DNA from: Opitutia bacterium | GTDB taxonomy: Bacteria > Verrucomicrobiota > Verrucomicrobiia > Opitutales > Opitutaceae | Assembly: GCA_016217545.1 (NCBI GenBank) | Contig: JACRHT010000012.1 | Location: 372,001 to 436,000 of the forward strand | Reading direction: 5' to 3' | Length of the DNA stretch: 64,000 bases | Shown here: positions 26,292-34,380 of the stretch, one piece after another | How the letters are laid out: each line of letters begins with the position of its first letter | Numbering within the stretch: position 1 is the first letter of the stretch | Notes under the pieces: model-generated | What the model was told of the DNA's origin: nothing | The model's database searches: none | The model's input: the letters and a program-made list of their open reading frames with translations, nothing else | Position numbers and translations under genes: made by a program

Positions 26292-27922
26292 TGACCGTGC
26301 TTTCCGCGCTCGTCGTTCCGCTCCTCATGACGCTCACCCCGGCCCCTTCCCCGTCCGCCCCGGCCGCCGCAATCGCGCCGTGGTCCGCCGACCGCCGTGA
26401 CGGCACCTACCAGAATCCCGTGCTCTACGCGGACTACTCGGACCCCGACGCGATTCGTGTCGGCGACGACTATTGGATGACCTCGTCGAGCTTCGGCCAC
26501 GTGCCCGGCCTGCCGATCCTCCACTCGCGCGACCTGGTCAACTGGACACTCGTCAACCACGCGCTCCCCGCGCTCGTGCCGCGCGAGCACTTCGCCACGC
26601 CGCGCCACGGTGCCGGAGTTTGGGCGCCCGCGCTGCGGTTTCACGACGGCAAGTTCTGGATCTTTTATCCCGACCCGGACTTCGGTCTCTACGTCATCAC
26701 CGCCGAGGATCCGCGCGGCGCGTGGTCCGAACCGATTCTCGTCAAAGCCGGCAAAGGCCTCATCGACCCGTGCCCGCTGTGGGACGACGATGGCCAAGCT
26801 TACCTGATCCATGGCTGGGCGAAGAGCCGCGCCGGCATCAACAACCAACTCACGCTCCACCGCCTCGCGCCCGATGGCACGCGCGTGCTCGACGACGGCA
26901 AGGTCATCATCGACGCCAACCAGCTCCCCGGCTGGCGCACGCTTGAAGGCCCCAAACTCTACAAGCGCGACGGCACCTACTACGTCTTCGCGCCCGCCGG
27001 CGGCGTCACCGAAGGCTACCAAGCCGTCTTCCGCGCCAAGAATATCTGGGGACCCTACGAAAACCGCATCGCGCTCGAGCAAGGCGCCACGCCCGTCAAC
27101 GGCCCGCACCAAGGCGCTTGGGTCGACACGCCGCAAGGCGAGCACTGGTTCTTCCATTTTCAAGAGCTGCCCGCCTACGGCCGCGTCGTGCACTTGCAGC
27201 CGATGCGCTGGCGCGCGGACGGCTGGCCCGCGATGGGCGAAGCGGCCGACAGCGATCACGGCAAGAGCCAGCCCGTGCTCCACCACGCCAAACCCACGCT
27301 CCCGCCGCAGCCGCTCGCCGTGCCGCCGACGTCCGACGACTTCGCCGCGCCCGCGCTCGGCCTCCAATGGCAATGGCAGGCCAATCCGCGCTCCGAGTGG
27401 TTCTCGCTCACCGCACAGCCGGGCTCGCTGCGCCTGCGCTGCATCGCGACGCCGAGCGCCGACTCGCACTGGCAGACGTCGCAGCTGCTGCTACAGAAAT
27501 TTCCCGCGCCGGATTTCACCGCGACGACCGTCCTCCGCATCTTGACCAAGGAAGAGGGCGATTGCGCCGGCCTGATGGTTTTCGGCTACGACTACGCCTG
27601 GCTCGGCCGCGTCCGCCGCGGAAAATCCAGCGTGCTCGTGCTGCGCGAATGCCACGGCGCGCAAAAAGGCGGACGCGAGACTGAGATCGCCAGCGCGGAT
27701 CCCGAAACCACGCCCGTCTGGCTGCGCGTCACCATCGCGCCCGGCGCACGTTGCCAATTTTCCTACAGCGTGGACGGCGAAAAATTCACGCCGATCGGCG
27801 GCGAGTTCCAGGCGTCCTCGAGCCAATGGGTCGGTGCGAAAGTCGGCCTCTTCGCCGCCGCGCGCCCGGGCGTGACGAGCAAGGGTTTCGCGGAATTCGA
27901 CTCGTTCACCGTCTCGCGCTGA
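26291..27922 (+). CDS. GH43 family glycoside hydrolase (xylosidase/arabinosidase type)
   Basis: 543 residues. A short hydrophobic N-terminus suggests export. The five-bladed propeller has the three GH43 acids: general base D in YSDPDAIRVGDDYW, pKa-modulator D in LIDPCPLWDDDG, and acid E in LEGPKLYKRDG. A C-terminal beta-sandwich (about 350-543; GH43_C2-like) contains DDFAAPALGLQWQWQ and EEGDCAGLMVFGYDYAWL. Expected activity is beta-xylosidase, alpha-arabinofuranosidase or a related exo-hydrolase. Co-translated with the MFS transporter (1-bp overlap), so it likely trims side chains from imported or exported pectic/hemicellulosic oligomers. Confidence 0.92.
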   Translation: MTVLSALVVPLLMTLTPAPSPSAPAAAIAPWSADRRDGTYQNPVLYADYSDPDAIRVGDDYWMTSSSFGHVPGLPILHSRDLVNWTLVNHALPALVPREHFATPRHGAGVWAPALRFHDGKFWIFYPDPDFGLYVITAEDPRGAWSEPILVKAGKGLIDPCPLWDDDGQAYLIHGWAKSRAGINNQLTLHRLAPDGTRVLDDGKVIIDANQLPGWRTLEGPKLYKRDGTYYVFAPAGGVTEGYQAVFRAKNIWGPYENRIALEQGATPVNGPHQGAWVDTPQGEHWFFHFQELPAYGRVVHLQPMRWRADGWPAMGEAADSDHGKSQPVLHHAKPTLPPQPLAVPPTSDDFAAPALGLQWQWQANPRSEWFSLTAQPGSLRLRCIATPSADSHWQTSQLLLQKFPAPDFTATTVLRILTKEEGDCAGLMVFGYDYAWLGRVRRGKSSVLVLRECHGAQKGGRETEIASADPETTPVWLRVTIAPGARCQFSYSVDGEKFTPIGGEFQASSSQWVGAKVGLFAAARPGVTSKGFAEFDSFTVSR

Positions 27923-27932
27923 CGCGACGAGA

Positions 27933-27958
27933 GGGCGCTTGAGGGCAAGCGCCCCTAC
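27933..27958 (-). repeat. GTAG-headed hairpin, REP-like (variant)
   Basis: Read on the minus strand: GTAG, then GGGCGCTTG, CCCT, CAAGCGCCC, a perfect 9-bp stem with a 4-nt loop. It sits 11 bp after the GH43 stop, before the LacI gene. It has the GTAG head of the other REP-like elements in the window but a different loop. Confidence 0.65.
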
Positions 27959-28068
27959 CGCACTTTGCGGGCCCGCGGATTGCACGCCGAGATTGCGGGC
28001 TTGAACGCGCGCGCCTGCGGCGTGAACTTGCCTCGCGTTTCCGCCCTGTCGGATACGTCTGCGTTCCC

Positions 28069-29109
28069 ATGCCTCCGGAAGCCACCTTGGAAGACGTCGC
28101 CCAACGCGCGGGAGTCCACCGCTCGACGGTCTCCCTCGCGCTGCGCAACAGCCCGCGCATCCGCCCCGAGGTCCGCGCGCGCATCCAGGCCATCGCGAAG
28201 GAAATCGGCTACCGCGTGAACCCGCTCGTCGCGACGCTCATGCGCTCGCGCCGCTCCGGCCATGCGATCAAGCACGTCTGCCTCGCCTACGTGACGAACT
28301 ATCCCACGCGTTACGGCTGGCGGCCGGAGCACCACGATCGCCCGGACTTTTTTCCCGGCGCGCAGCAACGCGCGGAGGAACTCGGCTACAAGCTCGAACA
28401 CTTCTGGCTCGCCGAGCCGGGCATGACGCCGGCGCGCATGAGCGACATCCTCAGCCGCCGCGCCATCACCGGCGTGCTGCTCGGCCGCTTACCACCGGGA
28501 CAGTCGACGCTCGAATTGTGCTGGGACCGCTTTTCCGCCGTGGCGCTCGGTTACACGTTGCGCTCGCCGGAGCTGCATCACGTGGCCGAGGACCCGTTTT
28601 CCGGCATCACGCAAATCGTCGAGCAATGCCTCGCGCGCGGCTACGAGCGTCTCGGGTTCGCCGTGGTCGACGTCGACGACAGCCCGAGCTGGGGCGACCG
28701 TCTCGTCGGCGCATTCCTGCGCGCGCAATCCCGATTGCCGCGCGCGAACCACATCCCGCCGTGCGACTTCGATCCCGGCCCGGCGTTTCGCGAGAAGTTC
28801 CTCGCGTGGGTGAAGAAATGGAAACCCGACGCGATCGTGAGCACGCGCGGCCAGCCGACGTTCAACTGGCTGCGCGAAGCCGGCTACTCCGTGCCGCGCG
28901 ACGTCGGCTTGGCGACGATGATCAACAACCATCCCGAGCACGGCATTTCCGGCATCTACAACGACCCGCGCAACCTCGGCGCGCTCGCGACCGAGATGGT
29001 GGTCGGCATGCTGCACCGCGGTGAAACGGGTCTGCCCGCCGAACCGCACTTCGTGCTGTCGCCCGGCCGCTGGCTCGACGCCGGCACGTTGCGCGCGCCG
29101 GTGAAGTGA
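28069..29109 (+). CDS. LacI-family transcriptional regulator
   Basis: 346 residues. The N-terminal helix-turn-helix TLEDVAQRAGVHRSTVSLALRN (about 6-27) and hinge region (VRARIQAIAKEIGYRVNPLVATLM) are classical LacI/GalR. The C-terminal periplasmic-binding-protein-like effector domain ends FVLSPGRWLDAGT. It probably represses the pectin/hemicellulose genes upstream and is released by a sugar or uronate; this is inferred from position. The GH43 gene ends 146 bp upstream, with a REP-like hairpin between, so it may have its own promoter. Confidence 0.92.
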   Translation: MPPEATLEDVAQRAGVHRSTVSLALRNSPRIRPEVRARIQAIAKEIGYRVNPLVATLMRSRRSGHAIKHVCLAYVTNYPTRYGWRPEHHDRPDFFPGAQQRAEELGYKLEHFWLAEPGMTPARMSDILSRRAITGVLLGRLPPGQSTLELCWDRFSAVALGYTLRSPELHHVAEDPFSGITQIVEQCLARGYERLGFAVVDVDDSPSWGDRLVGAFLRAQSRLPRANHIPPCDFDPGPAFREKFLAWVKKWKPDAIVSTRGQPTFNWLREAGYSVPRDVGLATMINNHPEHGISGIYNDPRNLGALATEMVVGMLHRGETGLPAEPHFVLSPGRWLDAGTLRAPVK

Positions 29110-29251
29110 GCGCGGCGCGCGCCGCACCTAAATTCAGGCGCTTTCGCCGTTCGCGCGATGGACGCGGCGCCGCTAGGCTGCGGGCGTGTCTCCCGGACGG
29201 CGCAGGAGACGCGCACACCTTCCACGCGCCGCAACCCACGTCCCCACGTCC

Positions 29252-29605
29252 ATGCCCCCCAAAGCCAAGTCCGCCAAAGCCACGCCCAAAGCCAAAGCCG
29301 CCGCCAAGCCGGCAAAAGCGAAAGCCTCCAGCCTCGCCGTCGCCGCCGCCGGCTTCCCCGTCAACCAGTCCGTCATCATCCCGGGTGCGGGCAACGGCAA
29401 CATCGGCCTGTATTTCTACAGCGGCACGACGCTCTCGATCAACTACCAGCCCAACGGAAACAGCCAGGTGTTCTTCGGCCAGAACTACATCACGCCCACC
29501 ACGCCGCTGCCGGCGGGCGTGTCGACCTTCCCGGCCCAACCCGGTTTCAACATGACTTGGTCCTCCTCGGGCGGCGGATTCAAATTGGTCTGGGGCGTCA
29601 GCTGA
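29252..29605 (+). CDS. Small protein with histone-H1-like Lys/Ala tail and beta-rich domain
   Basis: 117 residues. Residues 1-27 are almost entirely Lys, Ala, Pro, Thr and Ser (MPPKAKSAKATPKAKAAAKP, then AKAKAS), like the C-terminal tail of eukaryotic H1 or bacterial Hc1 proteins. The rest (about 35-117) is Gly/Asn/aromatic-rich and predicted beta: GNIGLYFYSGTTLSINYQPNG, with the end GGGFKLVWGVS. No known domain recognised. The ATG at 29252 is preferred because the tail begins there. A strong terminator follows. It may bind DNA or polyanions through the tail (inference); it is not a standard nucleoid protein. Confidence 0.65.
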   Translation: MPPKAKSAKATPKAKAAAKPAKAKASSLAVAAAGFPVNQSVIIPGAGNGNIGLYFYSGTTLSINYQPNGNSQVFFGQNYITPTTPLPAGVSTFPAQPGFNMTWSSSGGGFKLVWGVS

Positions 29606-29638
29606 GGCCGCGCGCCCGCCGCCGCTTCATGGCCCATC

Positions 29639-29670
29639 GCCCGCGCCTCTTCGGCGCGGGCTTTTCGTTT
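29639..29670 (+). terminator. Rho-independent terminator
   Basis: 9-bp stem GCCCGCGCC / GGCGCGGGC, 5-nt loop, followed by TTTTCGTTT. It terminates the small lysine-tailed gene, and its T-run touches the stop codon of the convergent FG-GAP gene. Confidence 0.88.
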
Positions 29671-31628
29671 CAGGGGTTGACCGTCACGCGCAGCGTCGCG
29701 GCGACGCGACCTTTGTCGTCCTTCGCGTTGATGCGGAATTCGTAGGTGCGGCCGCGGGGCAGCGTGACCTCGATCGACCACTGCTGCTCGCTGTCGCGGT
29801 GCACCATCGCGGGAATTTCCTGCGTGGGCGCGTCCGCCGAGTCGTAGCGACAAATGGCCTCGAGCGTCTCGATGACGGCGTTGTCGGCCAGCGCGGCGAC
29901 TTCGAGAACGATGCGGTAGCGCCACTGCCCGTAGGGCTCGGCGCGGCTCGCGAGGTGGCGCAGCACCGGCGCGCCCTCGGGCATGTCCGAGCGGGGACCA
30001 TCGATCTTCGTCACCGTCGTGCTCGCCTGCGCGACCATGCGCTCCTTCAGCGGCGCGGGCACGTGCACGCCCTCGGGGCGGAGCGGCGTGGCGTTGTAGA
30101 CGAGGTTGTAGCCGGTCGCGAAAACGGGCGTGTAGCCGAGGAGGTCGGCCGCGCCATCGCCGTCGAAATCGCCGGCGAGGAACACGCGTTGCTCGGGAAA
30201 ATCGTTGCCGGTCGCGAGGCGGGGCCAAACCGGATTCCGGCTGAAGCGCCGGTAGTCCGCGCCGAGATAAGTGCGCAGGCCGTTGCGGCCGCCGATGCCG
30301 ATGTCGAGGCGGCCATCGTGGTTGAAATCCGCCACCACCACCGACGCCGTGCCGAGTCCGAGGCCGAACTCGCTAGCGACGAGCTCCCACGGATCCTCCC
30401 AGCCCGCGCGGCCCGAGGCGCCGAAAACCACGCGGATGCGGTCGCCGCGCTCGACGTCGTTGTCGGTCAGGATCAGGTCGTCGCGCCCGTCGCGGTCGAG
30501 ATCGGCCACGATCACGTCGCGCGCGAAGTCGTCACGGCCGCCGACCGGCCAGAGGAACGGTTTGGTCGCGCCGTGTTGGTTAAAGAACATCCACGCGCCG
30601 GTGCAGCGGCCTTTGTCCTCGGTGGTCACCGCGATGTCGGCGAAACCGTCCCCGTCGAAATCGCCGGCAGCGAGCCGCGTGATGCGGTCGAACTTCACGG
30701 TGTAGGCGTCGCCCATCGGCGTGACGCCGCTCTGCGCGACTTGGAGGAGGCGGAAGCGGTTGTAGCCCTCGACCACGGCCACGCCCCAGCCGAGCGCGCC
30801 GGTGAAGAAGCGGCCGGTGGCGGCGGCGCGCAGCGGCTCCGTGGAGCGATAGGGTTTGAGCGCGGGCACGAAACTGCCGTTGGCCGAGCCGAAAAACACC
30901 TGGAGAATCGGGCCGGCGGCGACGACGAGGTCGCTCTCGCCGTCGTGGTTGAGATCGCCGGCGACCAGCACCTCGGGCGTGAAGCCGTCGAGGCTGGATA
31001 GGTCGAGCGTGGCCGTGGACTTGAAGCCCTTCAGGTTGTCGCGGCCGTAGAGCACGATGCCGTTCTCGATCGCGGCGAAACCGCGGACGCGATTGCCGGA
31101 GTGCAGCAGCACCGCGCGCACGGGCGGCTGCGCGGTGGCGATGCCCGCGGTGGGGCCGAAGGCGAATTGCGGCACCGGCAGCGTCGCGGTGTTGAAGCGC
31201 ACGGGCGCGTCCGGCGCGGTGCGGGGCAGTTGCTCGAGCCACGCGGTGGCGACGACGGCGTCGCGCGCCGGGCGCGGCAACTCGAGCGCGCGCGGCAACG
31301 GCTCCGGGAGCGGCGTGGCGGCGGTTTCAGCCGTTTCCGGCGCGGCCTTTTCCGGCTCGTTCTTCGGTGGCTCGACGCGAGGACGCGCGCTGCGGATGCG
31401 GTCGTTTTCCACCCACTCGTCGAACGCCTCGTCGGCGCCTTCGTAAGCCACGAATGCCCGCGACGGCTCGGCCCGCAACACCACGGCGCGGTGGCCGGCG
31501 CCAGCCTTGTCGACAATGACGCGGGTGCCGGCTTGCCAGAGCGCCTCGGCGGCGACGGCGGCGGAATGGGCGACGAGCGCGGAAATCGCGGCGAGCAGAA
31601 GACGCGACGTGGGGACGCGGGGAATCAT
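29670..31628 (-). CDS. Secreted FG-GAP/VCBS repeat protein with Tudor-like N-terminal segment
   Basis: 652 residues. A signal peptide (to about residue 27) is followed by a 50-residue segment, WQAGTRVIVDKAGAGHRAV, then FVAYEGADEAFDEWVENDRI, that matches the pattern of Tudor-knot/chromo-barrel domains (YEG-x-D-x-x-DEWV). A Pro/Glu linker leads into FG-GAP/VCBS repeats with calcium-type loops: DLNHDGESDL, DFDGDGFADI, DLDRDGRDDL, DFNHDGRLDI and DFDGDGAADL, consistent with a seven-bladed propeller. The C-terminal part (about 545-652) is a beta-sandwich with RGRTYEFRINAKDDKG. Function is unknown; surface carbohydrate or protein binding is likely. It converges with the upstream small gene and shares its terminator region. 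Confidence 0.82.
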   Translation of the reverse strand: MIPRVPTSRLLLAAISALVAHSAAVAAEALWQAGTRVIVDKAGAGHRAVVLRAEPSRAFVAYEGADEAFDEWVENDRIRSARPRVEPPKNEPEKAAPETAETAATPLPEPLPRALELPRPARDAVVATAWLEQLPRTAPDAPVRFNTATLPVPQFAFGPTAGIATAQPPVRAVLLHSGNRVRGFAAIENGIVLYGRDNLKGFKSTATLDLSSLDGFTPEVLVAGDLNHDGESDLVVAAGPILQVFFGSANGSFVPALKPYRSTEPLRAAATGRFFTGALGWGVAVVEGYNRFRLLQVAQSGVTPMGDAYTVKFDRITRLAAGDFDGDGFADIAVTTEDKGRCTGAWMFFNQHGATKPFLWPVGGRDDFARDVIVADLDRDGRDDLILTDNDVERGDRIRVVFGASGRAGWEDPWELVASEFGLGLGTASVVVADFNHDGRLDIGIGGRNGLRTYLGADYRRFSRNPVWPRLATGNDFPEQRVFLAGDFDGDGAADLLGYTPVFATGYNLVYNATPLRPEGVHVPAPLKERMVAQASTTVTKIDGPRSDMPEGAPVLRHLASRAEPYGQWRYRIVLEVAALADNAVIETLEAICRYDSADAPTQEIPAMVHRDSEQQWSIEVTLPRGRTYEFRINAKDDKGRVAATLRVTVNP

Positions 31629-31786
31629 CGCGGGCGACTGTGTGCTTTGGCCAAACCGGGGGCGACGAAAAACTAAGGGAAAACCCCTGTTTTTGACCGG
31701 GACCGATCAGGCACCGGCGCGCACCGCGCGAAATTCTCCCAGGCCATTTCCGGAATCCGTCTTCAACCACTCGCCGCGTCGCGCCC

Positions 31787-32452
31787 ATGTCTTTGCTCCG
31801 ACTGATCCGCCTCTGTCTTCTTTTCGCCACCCTCGCCGCCAGCGCCCGCGCCCAGGTGGTGCTTTCGGATTTCGAAACCGGTTTGGACGGCTGGCTCCCT
31901 TACACGGCCGGCACCCACGACGCCGCCGTATCGGTCTCCTGGAACGCCACCACGGGCGTCGGTGGCAGCGGGGCGTTGGTGCTGAACGATCCGGGCACGG
32001 GTGCGGACGACTACTTCGTCGCGCCCGTCAAATTCCTCGGCGACAAATCCAGCTACTACGGCGGCACGCTCAGCTTCGCCTTGGAGCTCACGCTGTCGGC
32101 AGTGAGCGGTCTGCCGGAAAATCTCCTGCTGACGGGCGGCGGACTGACGATCGCGGCGGCGCTCTCGCCCACACCGACCACCGGCGGCTTCACCTCCTAC
32201 AGCCTTTCGCTCGTCGAAACCTCCGGCTGGCACCTCGCCGGCACCGCAACCGCACCGACCCAAATCCAGATGCAGTCCATCCTGGGCAATCTGACCGAAT
32301 TCTGCCTGCTCGGCGATTGGGGCAACGGCGCCGAGGCTGCGCGGCTCGACAACGTCCGCCTCGCGGCCGTGCCGGAACCGAGCACGCTGCTGCTCCTCGC
32401 CGCCGGTGGCGCGTTGATCGGGCTCGTGCGCCGGCGGCAATCGCGCGCGTAG
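31787..32452 (+). CDS. PEP-CTERM sorted secreted protein
   Basis: 221 residues. A signal peptide ends at SARAQ (about residue 23); a beta-sandwich ectodomain begins VVLSDFETGLDGWLPYT, with a laminin-B-like DYFVAPVKFLGDKSSYYGG. The C-terminus is a textbook PEP-CTERM signal: AVPEPS, a hydrophobic helix (TLLLLAAGGALIGLV) and RRRQSRA. Such proteins are cleaved and exported by an exosortase/EpsH system, which is not in this window. It probably ends up in the exopolysaccharide or on the surface. It diverges from the FG-GAP gene; the 158-bp gap holds their promoters. Confidence 0.92.
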   Translation: MSLLRLIRLCLLFATLAASARAQVVLSDFETGLDGWLPYTAGTHDAAVSVSWNATTGVGGSGALVLNDPGTGADDYFVAPVKFLGDKSSYYGGTLSFALELTLSAVSGLPENLLLTGGGLTIAAALSPTPTTGGFTSYSLSLVETSGWHLAGTATAPTQIQMQSILGNLTEFCLLGDWGNGAEAARLDNVRLAAVPEPSTLLLLAAGGALIGLVRRRQSRA

Positions 32453-32467
32453 GGCACCGACGCGGCG

Positions 32468-33421
32468 TCACGCTCCGGTCAACTCGTCGTAGATCGTCCC
32501 GAGATTGCCGGGCAAGCGGCTGTTTTGCGCGGCGTGGTAGTCGGGGAAAGCATCGAGGTTTTGCCGCGTGACGATCTCGGCCTTCGATTTGCCCGCTTTG
32601 ATTTCGGCCGCAACGTGCGCGATCAGCGCATCGAGGAAAGCGGCCATCGCGAGCACGTCGGCCTTCGTGCCGGTGACGCCGAACTTCGGGTTGCCATGCC
32701 CGAAGATGTAGATCGCGTCGGCCGGATAATGCGCGGCGAGCTGCGGCAACACGTCGCGCCAGTGCTGCATCTTGCAGCCATCGACCTTCGGCGTGACGGG
32801 ATAGAGGCGGTTGAAGACGAGGTCGCCGGTGTGCACGACATTGGCCTTCTCGAAATAGACCGCGATGTCGCCGCCGGTGTGCGACGGGCCGAAGAACTTC
32901 GCGCTCACGACCTCGTCGCCCACGTTCATGCGCCACGTGTCCGCGAAGAGCGTATCGGGAATCGTCGGCTCGCCCATCTGCGGGCTGCGTGCCGCGGCGG
33001 CTTTCTGGAGCGCGGGCACGGCTTCGTGCGCGACGAGTTTCTTCGCGGCGGGGCGCAGCGTGGCATTGCCGCCGGTGTGATCCCAGTGGTGGTGCGTGTC
33101 GACGACCGCGTCGAGCATGCGGCCGTTGCGGGCGGGCAGACCTTCGAGGAATTTCGCCGCCGTCTCCGCGAACTGCGTGTCGACCGCGACCAGCGCGTCC
33201 TTGTTGGAGAGCCAGCCGATCGTGCCGCCGCGACCGGTGAAGGTGCCGACGCCGCGGCGCAGGTCCTTGAATTCCACCTTCACGGGCGGCGGCGGCGCGG
33301 CGGGTTGCGGCGCGGGTGCCGGAGTCGCAGGGGTGGCGGTCTGTCCAAACAGCGAGCCTCTCGCGAGAAAGCCGAGCGAGACGGCCGCGGAAGTCGTGAC
33401 AAGGAAGTCGCGGCGATTCAT
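32468..33421 (-). CDS. Tat-exported metallo-beta-lactamase-fold hydrolase
   Basis: 317 residues. The N-terminus MNRRDFLVTTSAAVSLG is a twin-arginine signal, followed by a Pro/Ala linker. The metallo-beta-lactamase fold has H110-H112-D114-H115 (THHHWDHTGG), a later metal His in GPSHTGG, Asp in VVHTGDLVFNR and His in IFGHGNPKFG. It resembles the broad group of periplasmic MBL-fold hydrolases related to quinoprotein relay proteins rather than true beta-lactamases. The substrate is unknown. The ATG at 33421 fits the Tat signal. It converges tightly with the PEP-CTERM gene (15 bp) and diverges from the sigma factor gene. Confidence 0.88.
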   Translation of the reverse strand: MNRRDFLVTTSAAVSLGFLARGSLFGQTATPATPAPAPQPAAPPPPVKVEFKDLRRGVGTFTGRGGTIGWLSNKDALVAVDTQFAETAAKFLEGLPARNGRMLDAVVDTHHHWDHTGGNATLRPAAKKLVAHEAVPALQKAAAARSPQMGEPTIPDTLFADTWRMNVGDEVVSAKFFGPSHTGGDIAVYFEKANVVHTGDLVFNRLYPVTPKVDGCKMQHWRDVLPQLAAHYPADAIYIFGHGNPKFGVTGTKADVLAMAAFLDALIAHVAAEIKAGKSKAEIVTRQNLDAFPDYHAAQNSRLPGNLGTIYDELTGA

Positions 33422-33504
33422 GGGCCGGAACTTAGCCGTGCTGCGTTCTCGCGCCAGTCCGTTCTCCCGTTCCGGCCGGCGCCTTGATCGCGCCCCGCGA
33501 CCCA

Positions 33505-33525
33505 ATTTGCCGTAATACGGTAAAT
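33505..33525. repeat. TAATA-centred palindrome (site 2)
   Basis: Arms ATTTGCCGTA and TACGGTAAAT around one A, with one mismatch in 10 bp. It lies in the 257-bp divergent gap between the Tat hydrolase and sigma factor genes. Same centre as sites 1 and 3-6. Confidence 0.7.
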
Positions 33526-33542
33526 CGCCGCCGCCTCGTCCG

Positions 33543-33607
33543 GCCCCTGGCCCCCGGCCCTCCCCGACCCCTGGCCCTAAGCTCCCCGCTCCCATCTCCC
33601 CGCCCCT
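33543..33607. other. C-rich tract, G-quadruplex potential on the minus strand
   Basis: About ten runs of three to five C on the plus strand (G-runs on the minus strand), including two direct copies of CCCCTGGCCC (33544-33553, 33568-33577). It is in the 5' region of the sigma factor gene, with no coding potential. Confidence 0.6.
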
Positions 33608-33678
33608 GAACTTTCCTGTAACCTCCGCCGCCGCGCGCGGTATTCCCCGCTGCACACCTGCCATGCCTACGCCACCCG

Positions 33679-34314
33679 ATGCCCGTTCCCGCCACAACCG
33701 CCGAAATCCAGGTTCCCTCCGACGCGACCATCGTTAGTTTCGCCGCCCACGTGGAAGCCTCCGATCACGAACTCATGATTGCCGTTCGCGCGGGCGACGT
33801 CGCGCAACTCGGGCAGCTCTTTGAACGCTACCAACAGCGGCTCTACGCCTTCTTCGTGCGCATGACGAACCAGCCGGCCGTCAGCGAGGACCTCGTCCAA
33901 GTCGTCTTCTACCGCATCCTGAAATACCGCCACACCTACCGCGACGAAGGCAAATTCACCGCCTGGATCTACCACCTCGCGCGCAAGGTCGCCGCCGATC
34001 ACTTCCGCAAGCACGCCAAGGCCGCCACCGCCACCGACCCGGCCGATCTCCACGAGCATCCGGACGACGACGCCGTCTCGCCCGACCTCTCCGCCGCGAC
34101 GAGCGACGACCTTGCCATCCTCCGCACCGCCCTCGCCCGCCTGCCGCTCGAACACCGCGAAGTCCTCGTCCTCTCCCGCCTCCAAAACGTCGAACACAAG
34201 GAGATCGCCCGCCTCTGCGACTGCTCCGTCGGCGCCGTCAAGGTCCGCGTCCACCGCGCGCTCAAGGAGCTGCGCGACGTCTACTTCAAACTCCGCCGCG
34301 ACCAGGCCGCCTGA
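33679..34314 (+). CDS. ECF RNA polymerase sigma factor
   Basis: 211 residues. Region 2 (about 47-112) contains LFERYQQRLYAFFVRM, the DLVQVVFYRIL core-binding motif and FTAWIYHLARKVAADHFR. An acidic linker follows, then region 4 (about 148-200): LPLEHREVLVLSRLQNVEHKEIARLCDCSVGAVKVRVHRALKEL (in pieces), a typical sigma-70 region 4 helix-turn-helix. The first 28 residues are a non-conserved extension. The gene starts a sigma, anti-sigma, DUF4097 operon, so it is probably released by the anti-sigma in response to an envelope signal. Autoregulation is usual in such systems, but no ECF promoter is recognised. Confidence 0.93.
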   Translation: MPVPATTAEIQVPSDATIVSFAAHVEASDHELMIAVRAGDVAQLGQLFERYQQRLYAFFVRMTNQPAVSEDLVQVVFYRILKYRHTYRDEGKFTAWIYHLARKVAADHFRKHAKAATATDPADLHEHPDDDAVSPDLSAATSDDLAILRTALARLPLEHREVLVLSRLQNVEHKEIARLCDCSVGAVKVRVHRALKELRDVYFKLRRDQAA

Positions 34315-34331
34315 CCGCCCAACCGCTGACC

Positions 34332-34363
34332 GACTCTCAACTCTCAGCTCCCGACTCTCAACT
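34332..34363. repeat. Short CTCTCAACT repeats between sigma and anti-sigma genes
   Basis: Two exact copies of GACTCTCAACT (34332-34342, 34353-34363) with a degenerate third unit (CTCTCAGCTC) between them. The 66-bp gap otherwise holds nothing recognisable. Confidence 0.6.
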
Positions 34364-34380
34364 TTTCCGTTCCGCCCGCC

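Noticed and set aside
32449-32472. GTAGGGC string after the PEP-CTERM gene as a REP copy
   Set aside because: Only a 5-bp GACGC/GCGTC stem and a non-matching loop; it also contains the stop codon of the gene.
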